From NCBI RefSeq assembly GCF_017377655.1, contig NZ_JAFREL010000020.1, positions 124,001 through 188,000 on the forward strand: 64,000 nt of DNA. The letters are read 5' to 3'. Below the pieces are notes generated by a model, which saw only the letters and a program-made list of their open reading frames with translations, had not been told where the DNA came from and made no database searches. The number at the start of each line of letters is the position of its first letter. Positions within the stretch are counted from its first letter, which is position 1. Below are positions 20,050 through 30,608 of this stretch, piece by piece. This DNA is from Candidatus Enterococcus ferrettii. Lineage in GTDB: Bacteria; Bacillota; Bacilli; Lactobacillales; Enterococcaceae. The translations under genes were made by a program, and so were the position numbers.

Positions 20050-20068
20050 ATTGAAAGAGACTTTCAAT
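20050..20068. repeat. Inverted repeat in the marR-mntH gap
   Basis: ATTGAAAG, 3-bp centre, CTTTCAAT, followed by AATTTTT. It could be an operator for the divergent genes or a weak hairpin in a leader of mntH. A candidate -10 (TATGAT) for mntH lies further down near 20147. Confidence 0.4.
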
Positions 20069-20184
20069 AATTTTTCTATAAGAAAGAAATCAAAAAAATT
20101 AGGTATCCCATATTTTTTGCTTTCGTTCTACCTTATTTGGGTGTATGATAGATTCGAAATGATCGATTGAAAGGTGGTTTTTTA

Positions 20185-21747
20185 ATGAGTGAGAAGAAAC
20201 ATAAGCTGGTTGACCATGCCAATGGCCCATCACTGGAGGAAATAAATGGGACGGTTATTGTTCCTAAGGGGAAAGGTTTTTGGAAAACTTTATTCGCCTA
20301 TTCTGGACCCGGAGCCTTAGTAGCAGTTGGCTACATGGATCCTGGAAATTGGTCAACATCAATAACCGGAGGACAAAACTTTCAATATTTGTTAATGTCT
20401 GTAATTCTAATGTCTAGCTTGATTGCTATGCTGTTGCAATATATGGCCTCGAAATTGGGGATTGTTACCCAAATGGATTTGGCTCAAGCAATTCGTGCTC
20501 GTACTAGTAAAAAGCTAGGGATTGTTCTATGGATTTTAACCGAGTTAGCCATTATGGCAACTGATATCGCAGAGGTAATTGGAGCGGCGATCGCCCTATA
20601 CCTGCTATTCAATATTCCTTTAGTAATCGCCGTATTCATAACTGTATTTGATGTTTTACTACTGCTATTATTGACTAAAATCGGCTTTCGAAAAATCGAA
20701 GCCATTGTTGTTTGTTTGATTTTCGTTATTTTGTTTGTGTTTATTTATCAAGTTGCCTTATCCAATCCTGATTGGAGCGAGATGTTTAAAGGGTTTATTC
20801 CAAATAGCCATACCTTCTCCAACGAACCTGCAATTGGTGGACAAACTCCCTTAACTGGGGCGCTGGGAATTATTGGGGCTACGGTTATGCCGCATAATTT
20901 ATACCTGCATTCAGCTGTTTCACAAACGCGCAAAATTGATCACAGCGATGAAGCCAGCGTAGCTGAAGCCGTTCGTTTTTCTACCTGGGATTCCAATATT
21001 CAACTGACTATGGCCTTTTTCGTTAATGCCTTGCTTTTAATTATGGGGGTTGCCGTATTCAAAACAGGTGCTGTAGAAGATCCTTCTTTCTTCGGCTTAT
21101 ATCAAGCACTTTCTGATCCTTCCACTTTGAGTAATGGAATTCTAATTTCCGTAGCTAAATCAGGCTTGCTTTCTACATTATTTGCCGTTGCATTATTGGC
21201 ATCTGGTCAAAATTCAACAATTACTGGAACTTTGACCGGGCAAGTGATCATGGAAGGCTTTATTCATATGCGGATGCCCATCTGGCTGCGACGATTAGTT
21301 ACCCGGTTGATTTCTGTCGTTCCCGTTCTCATTTGTGTTCTGTTAACAAGTGGAAAAGGAACGATTGAGGAGCACGAAGCGCTGAATAATTTGATGAACA
21401 ACTCGCAAGTTTTTCTAGCCTTTGCCCTGCCATTCTCAATGATTCCATTGTTAATGATGACTGACAGTCGCGCTGAAATGGGGGAAAAGTTCAAGAATAC
21501 CTTGGTAATTAAAATTTTAGGCTGGATTTCAGTGATTGGTTTGACTTATTTGAACATGATCGGCTTGCCAGGACAAATTGAAGGTTTCTTTGGTGATAAA
21601 GCTTCTTCCAATCAGCTGCTGCTGGCCGATTCAATTGCCTATGTCATCATTGTTTTAGTATTGCTGCTCTTAGCTTGGACTATTTTTGATCTGTACAAAG
21701 GGAACAAACGGGTAGAAGAAGCCTTACTGAAAGAAGGGAATCACTAA
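20185..21747 (+). CDS. mntH: Nramp-family manganese transporter
   Basis: The 520-aa polytopic membrane protein has the Nramp hallmark helix 1 motif DPGNWSTS and the helix 6 motif [13 protein letters not shown], where D, N and M bind Mn2+. It imports Mn2+ (and Fe2+) with protons. The ATG at 20185 was chosen because AAAGGTGG lies upstream; a TTG at 20167 precedes this site. The next gene, usp, overlaps by one base (TAATG), so translation is coupled. A MntR-type site was looked for upstream; only a half-like TTAGGTA is seen. Confidence 0.92.
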   Translation: MSEKKHKLVDHANGPSLEEINGTVIVPKGKGFWKTLFAYSGPGALVAVGYMDPGNWSTSITGGQNFQYLLMSVILMSSLIAMLLQYMASKLGIVTQMDLAQAIRARTSKKLGIVLWILTELAIMATDIAEVIGAAIALYLLFNIPLVIAVFITVFDVLLLLLLTKIGFRKIEAIVVCLIFVILFVFIYQVALSNPDWSEMFKGFIPNSHTFSNEPAIGGQTPLTGALGIIGATVMPHNLYLHSAVSQTRKIDHSDEASVAEAVRFSTWDSNIQLTMAFFVNALLLIMGVAVFKTGAVEDPSFFGLYQALSDPSTLSNGILISVAKSGLLSTLFAVALLASGQNSTITGTLTGQVIMEGFIHMRMPIWLRRLVTRLISVVPVLICVLLTSGKGTIEEHEALNNLMNNSQVFLAFALPFSMIPLLMMTDSRAEMGEKFKNTLVIKILGWISVIGLTYLNMIGLPGQIEGFFGDKASSNQLLLADSIAYVIIVLVLLLLAWTIFDLYKGNKRVEEALLKEGNH

Positions 21748-22193
21748 TGGTTAATCATGAAGTTTTTGAAAAGTTTCAGTGTATTTTAACAGGTGTGGAT
21801 GCTTCAGAAAATGCACAAAAGGCCTTTAAATATGCCGTAACCCGTGCTTATCAGGAAGGCGCTAAGTTAATCATTTGTACCATTTTGGAAATTGATGAAA
21901 TGAATGTTTACGAGGTAATGGACGAAAATTATATGGCGCAGCAACGAAAAAAATTGCTGCATCAGTTGAAGGAATATCAACAATATGCCGAGGCACACGG
22001 GGTTAAGGAAATCGAATTGATGTCTGAAGAAGGAGATCCGGCAGAAAAAATCATTAAGGTGATCCTGCCGAATACTCAGGCGGACCTATTAGTAATCGGC
22101 TCGCGAGCCAATCACGGAATTCAAGGTTACTTTGGCACCAGCGCTTCTTATATGGCAAAGCATTCGCCAATCTCGGTAATGATTATTAAATAG
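21747..22193 (+). CDS. Universal stress protein (UspA family)
   Basis: The 148-aa protein has the UspA nucleotide-binding fold: N-terminal ILTGVDASENAQKAF and the C-terminal G-x2-G type loop VIGSRANHGIQGYFGTSAS followed by HSPISVMIIK. The stop-start overlap with mntH links it to manganese homeostasis; this pair recurs in lactic acid bacteria. ATP binding is likely but the role is unknown. Confidence 0.9.
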   Translation: MVNHEVFEKFQCILTGVDASENAQKAFKYAVTRAYQEGAKLIICTILEIDEMNVYEVMDENYMAQQRKKLLHQLKEYQQYAEAHGVKEIELMSEEGDPAEKIIKVILPNTQADLLVIGSRANHGIQGYFGTSASYMAKHSPISVMIIK

Positions 22194-22199
22194 TAAAAA

Positions 22200-22232
22200 A
22201 ATCTGGAATGAGTGCCGTCATTCCAGATTTTT
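22200..22232. terminator. Bidirectional terminator, usp and histidine kinase
   Basis: A 12-bp perfect stem AATCTGGAATGA / TCATTCCAGATT with a 6-nt loop is flanked by an A run on one side and a T run on the other. It serves both convergent genes. Confidence 0.92.
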
Positions 22233-22234
22233 TG

Positions 22235-23590
22235 CTATTTTAGCGGCAAAATTACTCTTGCAACAAACTTTCCTGCCTTCTGCTGTAAGATTAGCTCCCC
22301 ACCAAGTGATTTCAGCGACTGCTCTACCAGGGAAAGTCCCAAGCCGGTTCCTGAAAGATGATGATTGCGGGATTGCTCTCCCACTACAAACGGATTCGTC
22401 AGCTGTGCAAACTGCTGTGGTGCTAATGGGGCTGCACTGTTTTCAAAAGTCAGCACATACTTAGCAGATTGTTGTTTCCCGCTGATTTTCAACTGTTTGT
22501 CTGTGCTGTATTTTAGTCCGTTGGTTACTAGGTTCAACACCACAATCTCCAGCAAGGCCTCATTCGTCTGGAGTACACCTGCTTCTACATCCATCACCAT
22601 TTTAAAGTTCGGATCAATCACCTGTTGTTGCTTCAATTTTTTATCTAGCAGAGGCTCAATGGCGACTGGTTCCAGCTGAATTTCTTCCTTCAGCTGCTGA
22701 CTATAGGCTAAAATTTGAGTTACCAGCTCGTTCATGTTCATTAGTTGCTGATTAATATCAGCTAAAAAGGTTGGGCTTTTTAGTCCCATTTCCTCACTAT
22801 CCACAAGCAGCTGGATTATCGAAAGCGGCGTCTTCAATTCATGGGCCAAATTTGCCGAAAAAGTCTTCAATTGATCATTGCGCGCCAGCATTTCCATTTC
22901 ATGCTGCTGTAGTGAGCGCTTCATATGATTAATTGACTGACTCAAGCTGCCTAATTCATTTTCCTCTTGGATATCTGAATCCGCAAAGTTCAAATTCGAA
23001 ATACTGCTGGTTGCCTGCTCCAGCCGTCCAATTGGTTTAATGATCTGCTTGCGTACTAGTAATACGATTAAACCAAACAGCAACAGTAGAAACACCAATG
23101 TCGTGGCCACTAAGATCGGCAGCAGCACTTGAATGGCTGCTTTAAAATCGGGAATACTGGTTCCAATCATATACAGCGTTTGATCCTGCACTAAGAAGAT
23201 CGTGTAAAAATCATTTTTCTGTTTTGTCTGATTATACAACCGCTGAACTGAACGTCCTTCCTTCAAAGCATTTAGGGTGGTAGTGTCCACCCAAAAACGA
23301 TTCAAGGAAATTCCGTTTTGATTTAAACGGAAGGACAAATCATTCGTTACTTCTTCTTCAGAATTGATGCTCTCAATATCTAAATGAAGCAGCACAAGAT
23401 CCTCAGAAAGCACGGGTTCCTTGCCCTGCTGGATCATTTCCTGTGCCTGTTTGACCGGCTGTTCCATTTTCCAGTAATAGTACGTGGGGAAAATCCAGCG
23501 GTAAAACAAACCAAAGAAAATAGCCGCGACAATAAAAATAAGCGCAATTCGCTGGATGAAGCGTCGGGTTAAACTATTCTTCGGGTAACT
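22235..23590 (-). CDS. Sensor histidine kinase of an OmpR-type system
   Basis: The 451-aa kinase has a transmembrane helix near residues 15-35, an extracytoplasmic sensor of about 130 residues, a second helix, a HAMP domain, the H-box SANLAHELKTPLSIIQ, the N-box NLVTNGLKYS and the G-box GTGLGLSLVEQSL. The start is uncertain: a TTG at 23590 with an upstream GGGG is chosen, overlapping the response regulator by 17 bp. Longer frames would run through the regulator gene and are rejected. The ligand is unknown; the adjacent downstream target candidates are the large surface-protein genes. Confidence 0.85.
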   Translation of the reverse strand, partial: SYPKNSLTRRFIQRIALIFIVAAIFFGLFYRWIFPTYYYWKMEQPVKQAQEMIQQGKEPVLSEDLVLLHLDIESINSEEEVTNDLSFRLNQNGISLNRFWVDTTTLNALKEGRSVQRLYNQTKQKNDFYTIFLVQDQTLYMIGTSIPDFKAAIQVLLPILVATTLVFLLLLFGLIVLLVRKQIIKPIGRLEQATSSISNLNFADSDIQEENELGSLSQSINHMKRSLQQHEMEMLARNDQLKTFSANLAHELKTPLSIIQLLVDSEEMGLKSPTFLADINQQLMNMNELVTQILAYSQQLKEEIQLEPVAIEPLLDKKLKQQQVIDPNFKMVMDVEAGVLQTNEALLEIVVLNLVTNGLKYSTDKQLKISGKQQSAKYVLTFENSAAPLAPQQFAQLTNPFVVGEQSRNHHLSGTGLGLSLVEQSLKSLGGELILQQKAGKFVARVILPLK

Positions 23591-24221
23591 CAAAGCGATA
23601 CCCCATTCCGTAGACCGTATGGATAAATCCCTTGCCCAGCTTGCCGCGCATGATCCGAACGAAGCTGTCCACGGTCCGTTCATCATTCTCATTGTCTGAA
23701 CCCCAAACCGCCAGCAAAATCTGTTCACGGGTTAGTACTTGCTGCGGATGTTGGTAAAAATAATACAGCAGGTCATATTCTTTTTTAGTTAGATCCAGCT
23801 CCTGATCCTTTAACAAAACCCGTTTCTCCTGCGGAATAAAGACTAAGGACTGCTTCAAATTTTGGTGAATCACTCCTAAAAGCTTAGCTACTCGTACCAG
23901 CAGTACATTTGCATGAAACGGCTTCGCTAAATAATCATCCACACCGGCAACGAGCGCTTCCACTTCATCCTCCGGCATATTTTTTGCCGTCAGCATTAAA
24001 ATTTTGATCGCGTATTCCTGTTTCATTCGTTGAGCGACTTCCAACCCATTGATTTTAGGCATCATCCAATCCAAAATCACCAGATCAAATTTCTCCTGAT
24101 AAAAAGCCTCTATGGCCTCTTCTCCATCAACAGCTTCAACTACTGTATACCCTTCATGCTCCAAGAATCGCTTCAACAATTCCCGCATTTTATCTTCATC
24201 TTCACATAGTAAGAGTTTCAT
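23574..24221 (-). CDS. OmpR-family response regulator
   Basis: The 215-aa protein has a receiver domain (acidic pocket E7-D8, phospho-acceptor D51 in VILDWMMPKING, conserved K in YLAKPFH) and a C-terminal OmpR winged helix (LTKKEYDLLYYF, DERTVDSFVRIMRGKLG, VYGMGYRF). ATG at 24221 was chosen because AAAGGA lies 9-10 nt upstream. It forms an operon with the kinase gene that overlaps its end. Confidence 0.92.
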   Translation of the reverse strand: MKLLLCEDEDKMRELLKRFLEHEGYTVVEAVDGEEAIEAFYQEKFDLVILDWMMPKINGLEVAQRMKQEYAIKILMLTAKNMPEDEVEALVAGVDDYLAKPFHANVLLVRVAKLLGVIHQNLKQSLVFIPQEKRVLLKDQELDLTKKEYDLLYYFYQHPQQVLTREQILLAVWGSDNENDERTVDSFVRIMRGKLGKGFIHTVYGMGYRFELPEE

Positions 24222-24310
24222 TTTCAAAAATCCTTTCTCTTAGCTATACAAATTATACCCACCATGACTAATTTTGCTATTCAATCACACCATCTTAATA
24301 AATTCTAACA

Positions 24311-24347
24311 AAAAAACGACCCATCCTATCACACAGGATGAATCGTT
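24311..24347 (-). terminator. Terminator after the 1792-aa surface-protein gene
   Basis: On the minus strand AACGATTCATCCT pairs with AGGATGGGTCGTT across a 7-nt loop, followed by a long T run. Confidence 0.85.
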
Positions 24348-24356
24348 TTGATTGGC

Positions 24357-27300
24357 TTAGCCGGGGGGATTCCAAATAAGGAACGGCCAGGTTGTCTCAT
24401 ATAATGGTTCTGTTTCGGTGTTGCTGCGGTAAGCTTCAAAAACAATTCGGTATTCACCGTTGAAGCTTTCATCTAATTGATCCTGAAACTTTATCGTAAA
24501 CGGTTGAATCGTTTGCGGATCAATCGCAGCGGGCAGCGGCGTTTCTATCAGCTCAGACCAAGCGGCTGGTTGATAATTAGCCCCTAATTTTCGTTGAAGC
24601 TTTGGAACAATCTTTCTAATCCTTTCCGAGTCAAAGGTTAATGCGACTTGCTGATTGCTGGTTTTGCTGTAGAGTAGATGAGCATCCACAGCAGAAATCA
24701 CCTGGATCCCTGTTTGTTCTGCTGGAACGATACTGAAGGGAACCTCTTCTGTATCCAAAACTTCATCATTTAACGGATAGGTGGCTGATTGACTTCTGAC
24801 ACCTGAAACTTTTATTTCATAGCTTTTGCCAGCAGCGAAGGGCTGAACATCATTGAAGAGTGTCAGTTGATAAGGTAAATTTGTGCCTACATTTGCAATG
24901 GCCTCCGCTGGATAGATGAACTGAAGCTTTCCATCTACGTTTTTAGGTCGAATCAGCGTACCTGGATTATTCGCATTTTGAAGCAGGACTCCCTGAGGCC
25001 AGTCAACCAGTGTTTTGTTCGACCCATCCACTTCATAAAGTGCTAGATTTAATGCCAAAGATTTTTCCTTGTTAAAGCTGTCCACCGCCGAACCGATATC
25101 CGTAAGTGTGAAACGACCATTTAGCTGAATAGGCTCATGCGGATGATAGCTCACCGGTGTCGAATTCGAAACAGCATTTGTAATACTGCGTTTTGGTTCA
25201 ATAATAAACCGTTGTCTTTCTGTCTTTGATGACTCATTAAAATCAAGATGCAAGCCGATGGTATCAGTAGAGGATATACTAGCATCCTCATTGGCAAAAT
25301 CAAAAACAAACAGATAAGACAGCTTTTTCGCTTCATTTATGTGGCGCTTAATGTCTGCAAGAGTTAAATGGGTATTATCCGTACCCATTTTTACGAAAGA
25401 AGTCAATTCAATGCGCGACTGGGCACTAGCTGTATTATTTTTATAATAGTAATACTCAGGTTTTACCCGATCACCATTTTCCCCAGTGGACTGAACCTTC
25501 ATTAAAATAGTATCTCCAACGGGTAAAGCGTTTGTCGCAGAGCCGGAACTAGCTGTTGTTCCAAAGCTCAAATAAATATCTTTTTCCTTTACATCCGAAG
25601 GCAATTGGCTGCCGTCTAAAATATCGTAAGCAACCTGAATCGTAAAGGCACCGTCCTCCAAAGTAGTGATATTGTTTTCCCCACTGGTAAATTCTCGATA
25701 GACCTTGCCCGCGACTAACGCTGGGTGAGCTTCAATTTTTGAAGCCTTTCGCTTAATATTTAGTACTATATCAAAGAGAAGATCCTCATTAGCCACCGAA
25801 GAATACCTTAACGTTACTTTCTTTTCTCCAATGGTATCATTGATATTTTTGGTGTTGTAAATTTTGTAATTGAGTTGATTCGTAGTAGAAGTTTGTCCTA
25901 AAGCAAGCGTATTGCTTAACGCCAGACTTAGATCCTTAATCTTGGGATCCGTCTCGCTGCCAATATCAGCAATATTTAATCCCGTGTTAAAACCAAAAGT
26001 GGTATTGCCATAGCTAGTCGGTTTATTCGGATCAGCTAGAATCTCATTAACCGAAGCTAATACCATATCCTTCAGACTCGTAGAAGCAAGCTGGTTGATC
26101 TGTAAATCATACTTATTCACAAAACTAGGTAAAGAAATGGCTGCGGTTTTGTTCATTCCTTCCGCTTCGCCAGTTAGATAATCATCACTGTTATAAGCCC
26201 AAATATCAATCACCTGAGGCTCTGGACGATAGCGGATACGCATAGAATTTTCCGGCGCAAGATTGGTGAATTCATTTCTTGAGCCATTCATTGTATAAAT
26301 TAGCGATACATACGGGGTCCAATAGGCCGTTTGCCCAGCTAAAACCGAAAATTCTTCCGTATTTGTTGGACTATAGGCAAGAGGCATTTCGGCAGTTAAT
26401 TCCTCACCAAAGGGAATAATCATGCCGGTTTCCAGATTTCGTTCAGCAATTACCTTCACCATTGTCACGTTATCTAAATTGTTCTCCACAGCATCGTACT
26501 CTTGATAGCTTGCGTGCGCAGCAGAACCATCAAAATTGGCCTGACCATTATTGAATCGTTTGTTTCGATCGGTCGAATAGCCGACTTTATAAGTAACCCC
26601 TTTGCTGGATATAGGCGTTACTTTTCCTTTTAAAGTCAAAGAAAATTTTGGAGTAGATTGTTGTGCATTCATCCATTCTGGGACTATCCCCTTTTTGGCT
26701 ACTGGCAGATAAAAAATGAACCGCCCGTCATTGTCCACTTCACCTGTTTGCGCTATATTTTTGAAAAAGAACTTGGAATTAAAGGTGGTTGTTTCCTTAT
26801 CCAGTACACCACTGTCTTTGTTAGCTGAGGGATCCGTCACAACATTTGAAGACAGCTCTGTATCATACCCAAAATCTAATTCTGCTAGATTGGTACTAAA
26901 AACATTGCCTAGCTTAGTAGAAGCTAATTTAGTGACACCATTTTCTGTATTCAATCCTGCCTTACCCGTTAGCTTAGGAGCGATTCCCCAAACGTCCGTT
27001 ACTAGGCTGTTTCCATAGCTTCCCGATAGAAAGGCAGCATATTTCTGATCTGTCACAAATAATAGTTCACGGTAAGAGATCGGGACTGCCCTTGCTCGAA
27101 TGTTGACAGCCATTCGATAGGTAACGTTGATTGCCTCTCCAACTAATTCCCGGTCCTCATTATAGTAACCTAGTCCATCGCTGTCCGTCGGCTTTAAGTA
27201 GTACAGTTTACTGTCGTCATCTAATACTATAGGTTCGTCAAGTGTGTAGTTAAGCTGTCGATTATCCTGCACTAGATTGATCGAATTTTTGTCTAAATCA

Positions 27301-29735
27301 AAGTCGATCGGTGTGCGAATTAAAAAGACCGGGTTCGGCGCATAATTTGTTGAACCATACGTATAATAACTAGCTATAGCACTTGCATTTACTGTTACCT
27401 TTTTGCCAACATCCACACGATGATTGATTGTACTCAACGTCTGGCCGTTCTCGTTTTTGACTGTCATCTTTGTCCCTGAGTCATCCAACAATAAGCCAAC
27501 ATCTCTTTTATTAGTCGTCTTATCAATGAAGGTCGTCGTACATCCGCCACTTAATTTATTGCCAGAAAACCCTTCTGCCGGCTTGATTTCAAAATTCGCT
27601 GTTCCTTTTGAACCAACATCCCCGAATGTATAGCCGAAAAACTGTCCTCCAGATTCTCGAGGGCGCCCACTGTCACCACTTATATAACCGGAAGACGTAA
27701 TCTCCAAATCATAAGACAGCTCTTTGATATAGTAGTCATTACTATCAAAGTCGGCTGGTAAGCCTTCATTGAAGGTGCCTCCAGACAACATTTGTCGATT
27801 CACATAATAATAGTAACGTTCATTTGCATAGCCTAGCAAATTGTTCTTCTTCCCGTCACTTCGACTAATTTTAACTCCTTGGTATTGTAGACTAGGCTTA
27901 AGCGAATAAGAGCCTGTAAGCTGGCCCTCACCAGCAGCCGCACCTTTTTTTTGCAAAATGAAATCAAATTTGTAGGTGTAATTCCGCGATTCAGCAACGC
28001 TTCCTCCGTAATCCGCCGGGACAGTCCAAAACTGTACTGTAGTTACGCCATAATTCCATTTCGTTTCTGTATCAAATTTGTAGGTAGCTCGGGCTGTTCC
28101 CAAGGCAGTAGAATTGTTTTTAACGAGTGCATTTCCTAAAAGAGTCGTTGCTTGAGTCCCTTTAACAGAGATTGGCGAGTAGCTGGCACTTCGATTGATG
28201 AAGCTGAAATCAAAGGCTTCATCGCTGGTAATGGTCGCTCTTCCAGTAGAATTAGTTAGTGGATTTCGTGTATTTTCCGTTATTGTTGCTATTTCATTTT
28301 CATCGTATTCGTAATTGCGAAAAATCCATCCCAAATTATTCTGTGTATAATGAAGCTGCTCACCAATAGAAAAGGATTGATTCTTTTCATTCTCTTGGCT
28401 AAACAACCGATAATACATACAGAGATCAACGGCATTCATTAAATACTCTTGACTGCCATTAAACATCGAATAAGTGACTATTGTTCGACCATCCGCCAGG
28501 GTATCGACAGAATAGCTGATTATCTGCTCACCATTGTTCGCCTGTGTGATCCCCGCAACCCAAGCATCCATTTTATCCGTCAGCAATTCCGCTGACAAAT
28601 AGGTATTGTTAGTTAAGGGTTTATACGGCAGATAGGCTTGAAAGGAAACATTGCTCATGTAATACGCATTGCTGCTAGGATTTTCGGTTGTGTTGCGCAC
28701 TCGCGGCTGGATAATCATTTGAAGCTCATCGTCTAAAGTCTGGGGTCCAAGAGTCACTGCTCCTGTTGAACCTCCATCTGGACTTCTAACAACCGCAGTA
28801 TATTCAATATCACTTGGAATAATGAAATCATCCATTACTAAGGTTTTAGTCGGGGCATCATTTTCGATCAGCTTTACCTTTAAGGGCTGATTTCGAACTA
28901 AGCTGTCTCCCTTAACGCCGGTCCAAAAATTAGGACTGTTCGTCGTACCATCTTCATAGTTAGGCAACAAATTCATCCGAAATCCTAAGGTACTGATGGA
29001 AGGTGATACATCAAAAACAATTGTAGCTCCCGTTACATAGTCAGTTGAATAAGCATTTGTCCCCGATAAAGGATCGACAAAAAGTGTCTTTCTAAAATTT
29101 ACATTTAATTGATAGGTGGCTATCGTTTCCATATCCTTGACCGAATAGTTGTAGATATGGCTATTGTCGTTTACTAGTGCCTGCAGCTGGTCTTTTCTAA
29201 CTAAAATCCCTCTAGGTACCACAATTTCGATCTTTCTTGAAGTGATGTCGATGGTGGAGGCATCACTCAGCTGAAGCCCTAAATAGTAGCCGTCATTTTT
29301 TAGTACCTGCCAGTTAACCGAAACCTTATCACCAACCGACTCATCTTTTAAATAAATTGGTACTAATCCTTCATTTTCATCACTTTGAATCCCCGCTACA
29401 AAATCCTCTGTATCACTTTGTGGCGCAAAATTCGCTGACTCTTTCGGGACAGCTTCTTGACTGGAAGCCGGTTCTTTTTCTATTGTTTCAGTTGTCTGGT
29501 CTTCCGTTGATGAACTGCTTTCGTCAACCATCGGAGGCTTTTCGGTTTGTTCAGTCGGTTCTTGTGTTTTAGTTAATTCATCAGAAGGTAAGGTGGTCTT
29601 GTCAGGCAGTACCTCGCTAGTATCCAGCTGAGTGGAGGCTTCGCTTTCTGTTGCGGCCAGCACGCTGTTTACTGAAGGAACCACTGCTAAAATCACGATG
29701 ATAACCAGCAAAAATATTCGTTTTAAGTGCTTCAT
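24357..29735 (-). CDS. Giant secreted beta-rich surface protein, 1792 aa
   Basis: The protein has a signal peptide (residues 1-28, cleavage near SVLA-A) and a Thr/Ser/Glu-rich linker to about residue 110. A very long region of beta-type sequence follows, with many Asn, Thr and Gly, without a repeat that I can define by eye. It ends in ETTWPFLIWNPPG with no LPXTG, no membrane helix and no obvious wall-binding repeat. How it is held on the cell is unclear. It starts 1 bp after the 286-aa gene, so the three genes 31115-24357 are one operon. I do not recognise the family. The neighbouring two-component system and pilus locus are the likely context. Confidence 0.8.
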   Translation of the reverse strand: MKHLKRIFLLVIIVILAVVPSVNSVLAATESEASTQLDTSEVLPDKTTLPSDELTKTQEPTEQTEKPPMVDESSSSTEDQTTETIEKEPASSQEAVPKESANFAPQSDTEDFVAGIQSDENEGLVPIYLKDESVGDKVSVNWQVLKNDGYYLGLQLSDASTIDITSRKIEIVVPRGILVRKDQLQALVNDNSHIYNYSVKDMETIATYQLNVNFRKTLFVDPLSGTNAYSTDYVTGATIVFDVSPSISTLGFRMNLLPNYEDGTTNSPNFWTGVKGDSLVRNQPLKVKLIENDAPTKTLVMDDFIIPSDIEYTAVVRSPDGGSTGAVTLGPQTLDDELQMIIQPRVRNTTENPSSNAYYMSNVSFQAYLPYKPLTNNTYLSAELLTDKMDAWVAGITQANNGEQIISYSVDTLADGRTIVTYSMFNGSQEYLMNAVDLCMYYRLFSQENEKNQSFSIGEQLHYTQNNLGWIFRNYEYDENEIATITENTRNPLTNSTGRATITSDEAFDFSFINRSASYSPISVKGTQATTLLGNALVKNNSTALGTARATYKFDTETKWNYGVTTVQFWTVPADYGGSVAESRNYTYKFDFILQKKGAAAGEGQLTGSYSLKPSLQYQGVKISRSDGKKNNLLGYANERYYYYVNRQMLSGGTFNEGLPADFDSNDYYIKELSYDLEITSSGYISGDSGRPRESGGQFFGYTFGDVGSKGTANFEIKPAEGFSGNKLSGGCTTTFIDKTTNKRDVGLLLDDSGTKMTVKNENGQTLSTINHRVDVGKKVTVNASAIASYYTYGSTNYAPNPVFLIRTPIDFDLDKNSINLVQDNRQLNYTLDEPIVLDDDSKLYYLKPTDSDGLGYYNEDRELVGEAINVTYRMAVNIRARAVPISYRELLFVTDQKYAAFLSGSYGNSLVTDVWGIAPKLTGKAGLNTENGVTKLASTKLGNVFSTNLAELDFGYDTELSSNVVTDPSANKDSGVLDKETTTFNSKFFFKNIAQTGEVDNDGRFIFYLPVAKKGIVPEWMNAQQSTPKFSLTLKGKVTPISSKGVTYKVGYSTDRNKRFNNGQANFDGSAAHASYQEYDAVENNLDNVTMVKVIAERNLETGMIIPFGEELTAEMPLAYSPTNTEEFSVLAGQTAYWTPYVSLIYTMNGSRNEFTNLAPENSMRIRYRPEPQVIDIWAYNSDDYLTGEAEGMNKTAAISLPSFVNKYDLQINQLASTSLKDMVLASVNEILADPNKPTSYGNTTFGFNTGLNIADIGSETDPKIKDLSLALSNTLALGQTSTTNQLNYKIYNTKNINDTIGEKKVTLRYSSVANEDLLFDIVLNIKRKASKIEAHPALVAGKVYREFTSGENNITTLEDGAFTIQVAYDILDGSQLPSDVKEKDIYLSFGTTASSGSATNALPVGDTILMKVQSTGENGDRVKPEYYYYKNNTASAQSRIELTSFVKMGTDNTHLTLADIKRHINEAKKLSYLFVFDFANEDASISSTDTIGLHLDFNESSKTERQRFIIEPKRSITNAVSNSTPVSYHPHEPIQLNGRFTLTDIGSAVDSFNKEKSLALNLALYEVDGSNKTLVDWPQGVLLQNANNPGTLIRPKNVDGKLQFIYPAEAIANVGTNLPYQLTLFNDVQPFAAGKSYEIKVSGVRSQSATYPLNDEVLDTEEVPFSIVPAEQTGIQVISAVDAHLLYSKTSNQQVALTFDSERIRKIVPKLQRKLGANYQPAAWSELIETPLPAAIDPQTIQPFTIKFQDQLDESFNGEYRIVFEAYRSNTETEPLYETTWPFLIWNPPG

Positions 29736-29736
29736 T

Positions 29737-30597
29737 TTACCCTCCCCCTTGTTTCTCTAATACATCAAATACGCTTTTATAATTCGTTGTGTAATCTTTT
29801 GATTCGTCATACTTCAACAGGTAGAAGGTTATGGAGCCTGTGTCCTTAACCTCACCTAAATCAATCAGTTTATCCAGCTGCTGATTTTGAATGGATTGAA
29901 CGGATTGACCATAAAACACTGGGTTCGTTTGATCAGGCACCACTTCAGAACTCTTCCAGGTTAACTGAAAGGCTCTTTTTTCTTCAGTCGTAACTGTCAC
30001 CTTTGCGTAGGGGCTATCTGCCGCATCTTCAACGATTACCTGAAATCCTTCTGGTGATTTTTCAATTAAAAATCGGGCGGTAAGTTCCTTCTCATAAGGA
30101 TAGGTTGCTTTTGCCTTAACAACAGCAACCTTGCCAGTAGTTGCACCTGCCAAGAAATCCTGTCCCAGCTTAATCTCAATAGTTGCGGCTTTCTGCTGAT
30201 CTTTAGGTAAAAGCAATTCCTCAGTAATCCCATTAGCTGAAGAAACAGGACTACTATCCGCTTCAAAAGCTGCGGAAGGATCATTTACCTCGACCGTGTA
30301 CTGAATATCCCGAGTAGTCAATCGTTTACTATCTGGAAAATTTCGCAATTCGAGACGGATTTTATCCTCTGCGGTCCAATCAGCTATTACATAGTCATAT
30401 TCCTCTGCAGCACTCAACGGTTCTTTTAATAGGTCACTTGTAAAAAACATCTCAACTGCCTTCACGGTTGAATCCTTTGTCTGCTGAGAATAGTACTTTG
30501 CTAAGTAATAAGAGCCCATGCAGAAGATTCCAATGACTAGGACAACGATTAACCGCGTTCTATTTTTCTTAGATTTAAATGGGTTGCTTTCTTTCAT
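29737..30597 (-). CDS. Exported protein with N-terminal membrane helix, TasA/camelysin-like
   Basis: The 286-aa protein has a basic N-terminus and one hydrophobic segment (about residues 13-32). Then comes the segment VEMFFTSDLLKEP and alternating beta-type sequence with RDIQYTVEVNDPSAAFE. These patterns recall the exported TasA/camelysin-like beta-sandwich proteins of Firmicutes, which form fibres or matrix. The assignment is by pattern only. It lies between the 168-aa and 1792-aa genes in one operon. The C-terminus ends in GGG without a sorting signal. Confidence 0.6.
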   Translation of the reverse strand: MKESNPFKSKKNRTRLIVVLVIGIFCMGSYYLAKYYSQQTKDSTVKAVEMFFTSDLLKEPLSAAEEYDYVIADWTAEDKIRLELRNFPDSKRLTTRDIQYTVEVNDPSAAFEADSSPVSSANGITEELLLPKDQQKAATIEIKLGQDFLAGATTGKVAVVKAKATYPYEKELTARFLIEKSPEGFQVIVEDAADSPYAKVTVTTEEKRAFQLTWKSSEVVPDQTNPVFYGQSVQSIQNQQLDKLIDLGEVKDTGSITFYLLKYDESKDYTTNYKSVFDVLEKQGGG

Positions 30598-30608
30598 ATG
30601 TATATCAC

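Noticed and set aside
23591..23728. Extended N-terminus of the histidine kinase
   Set aside because: It would run through the coding region of the response regulator and lacks a ribosome site.
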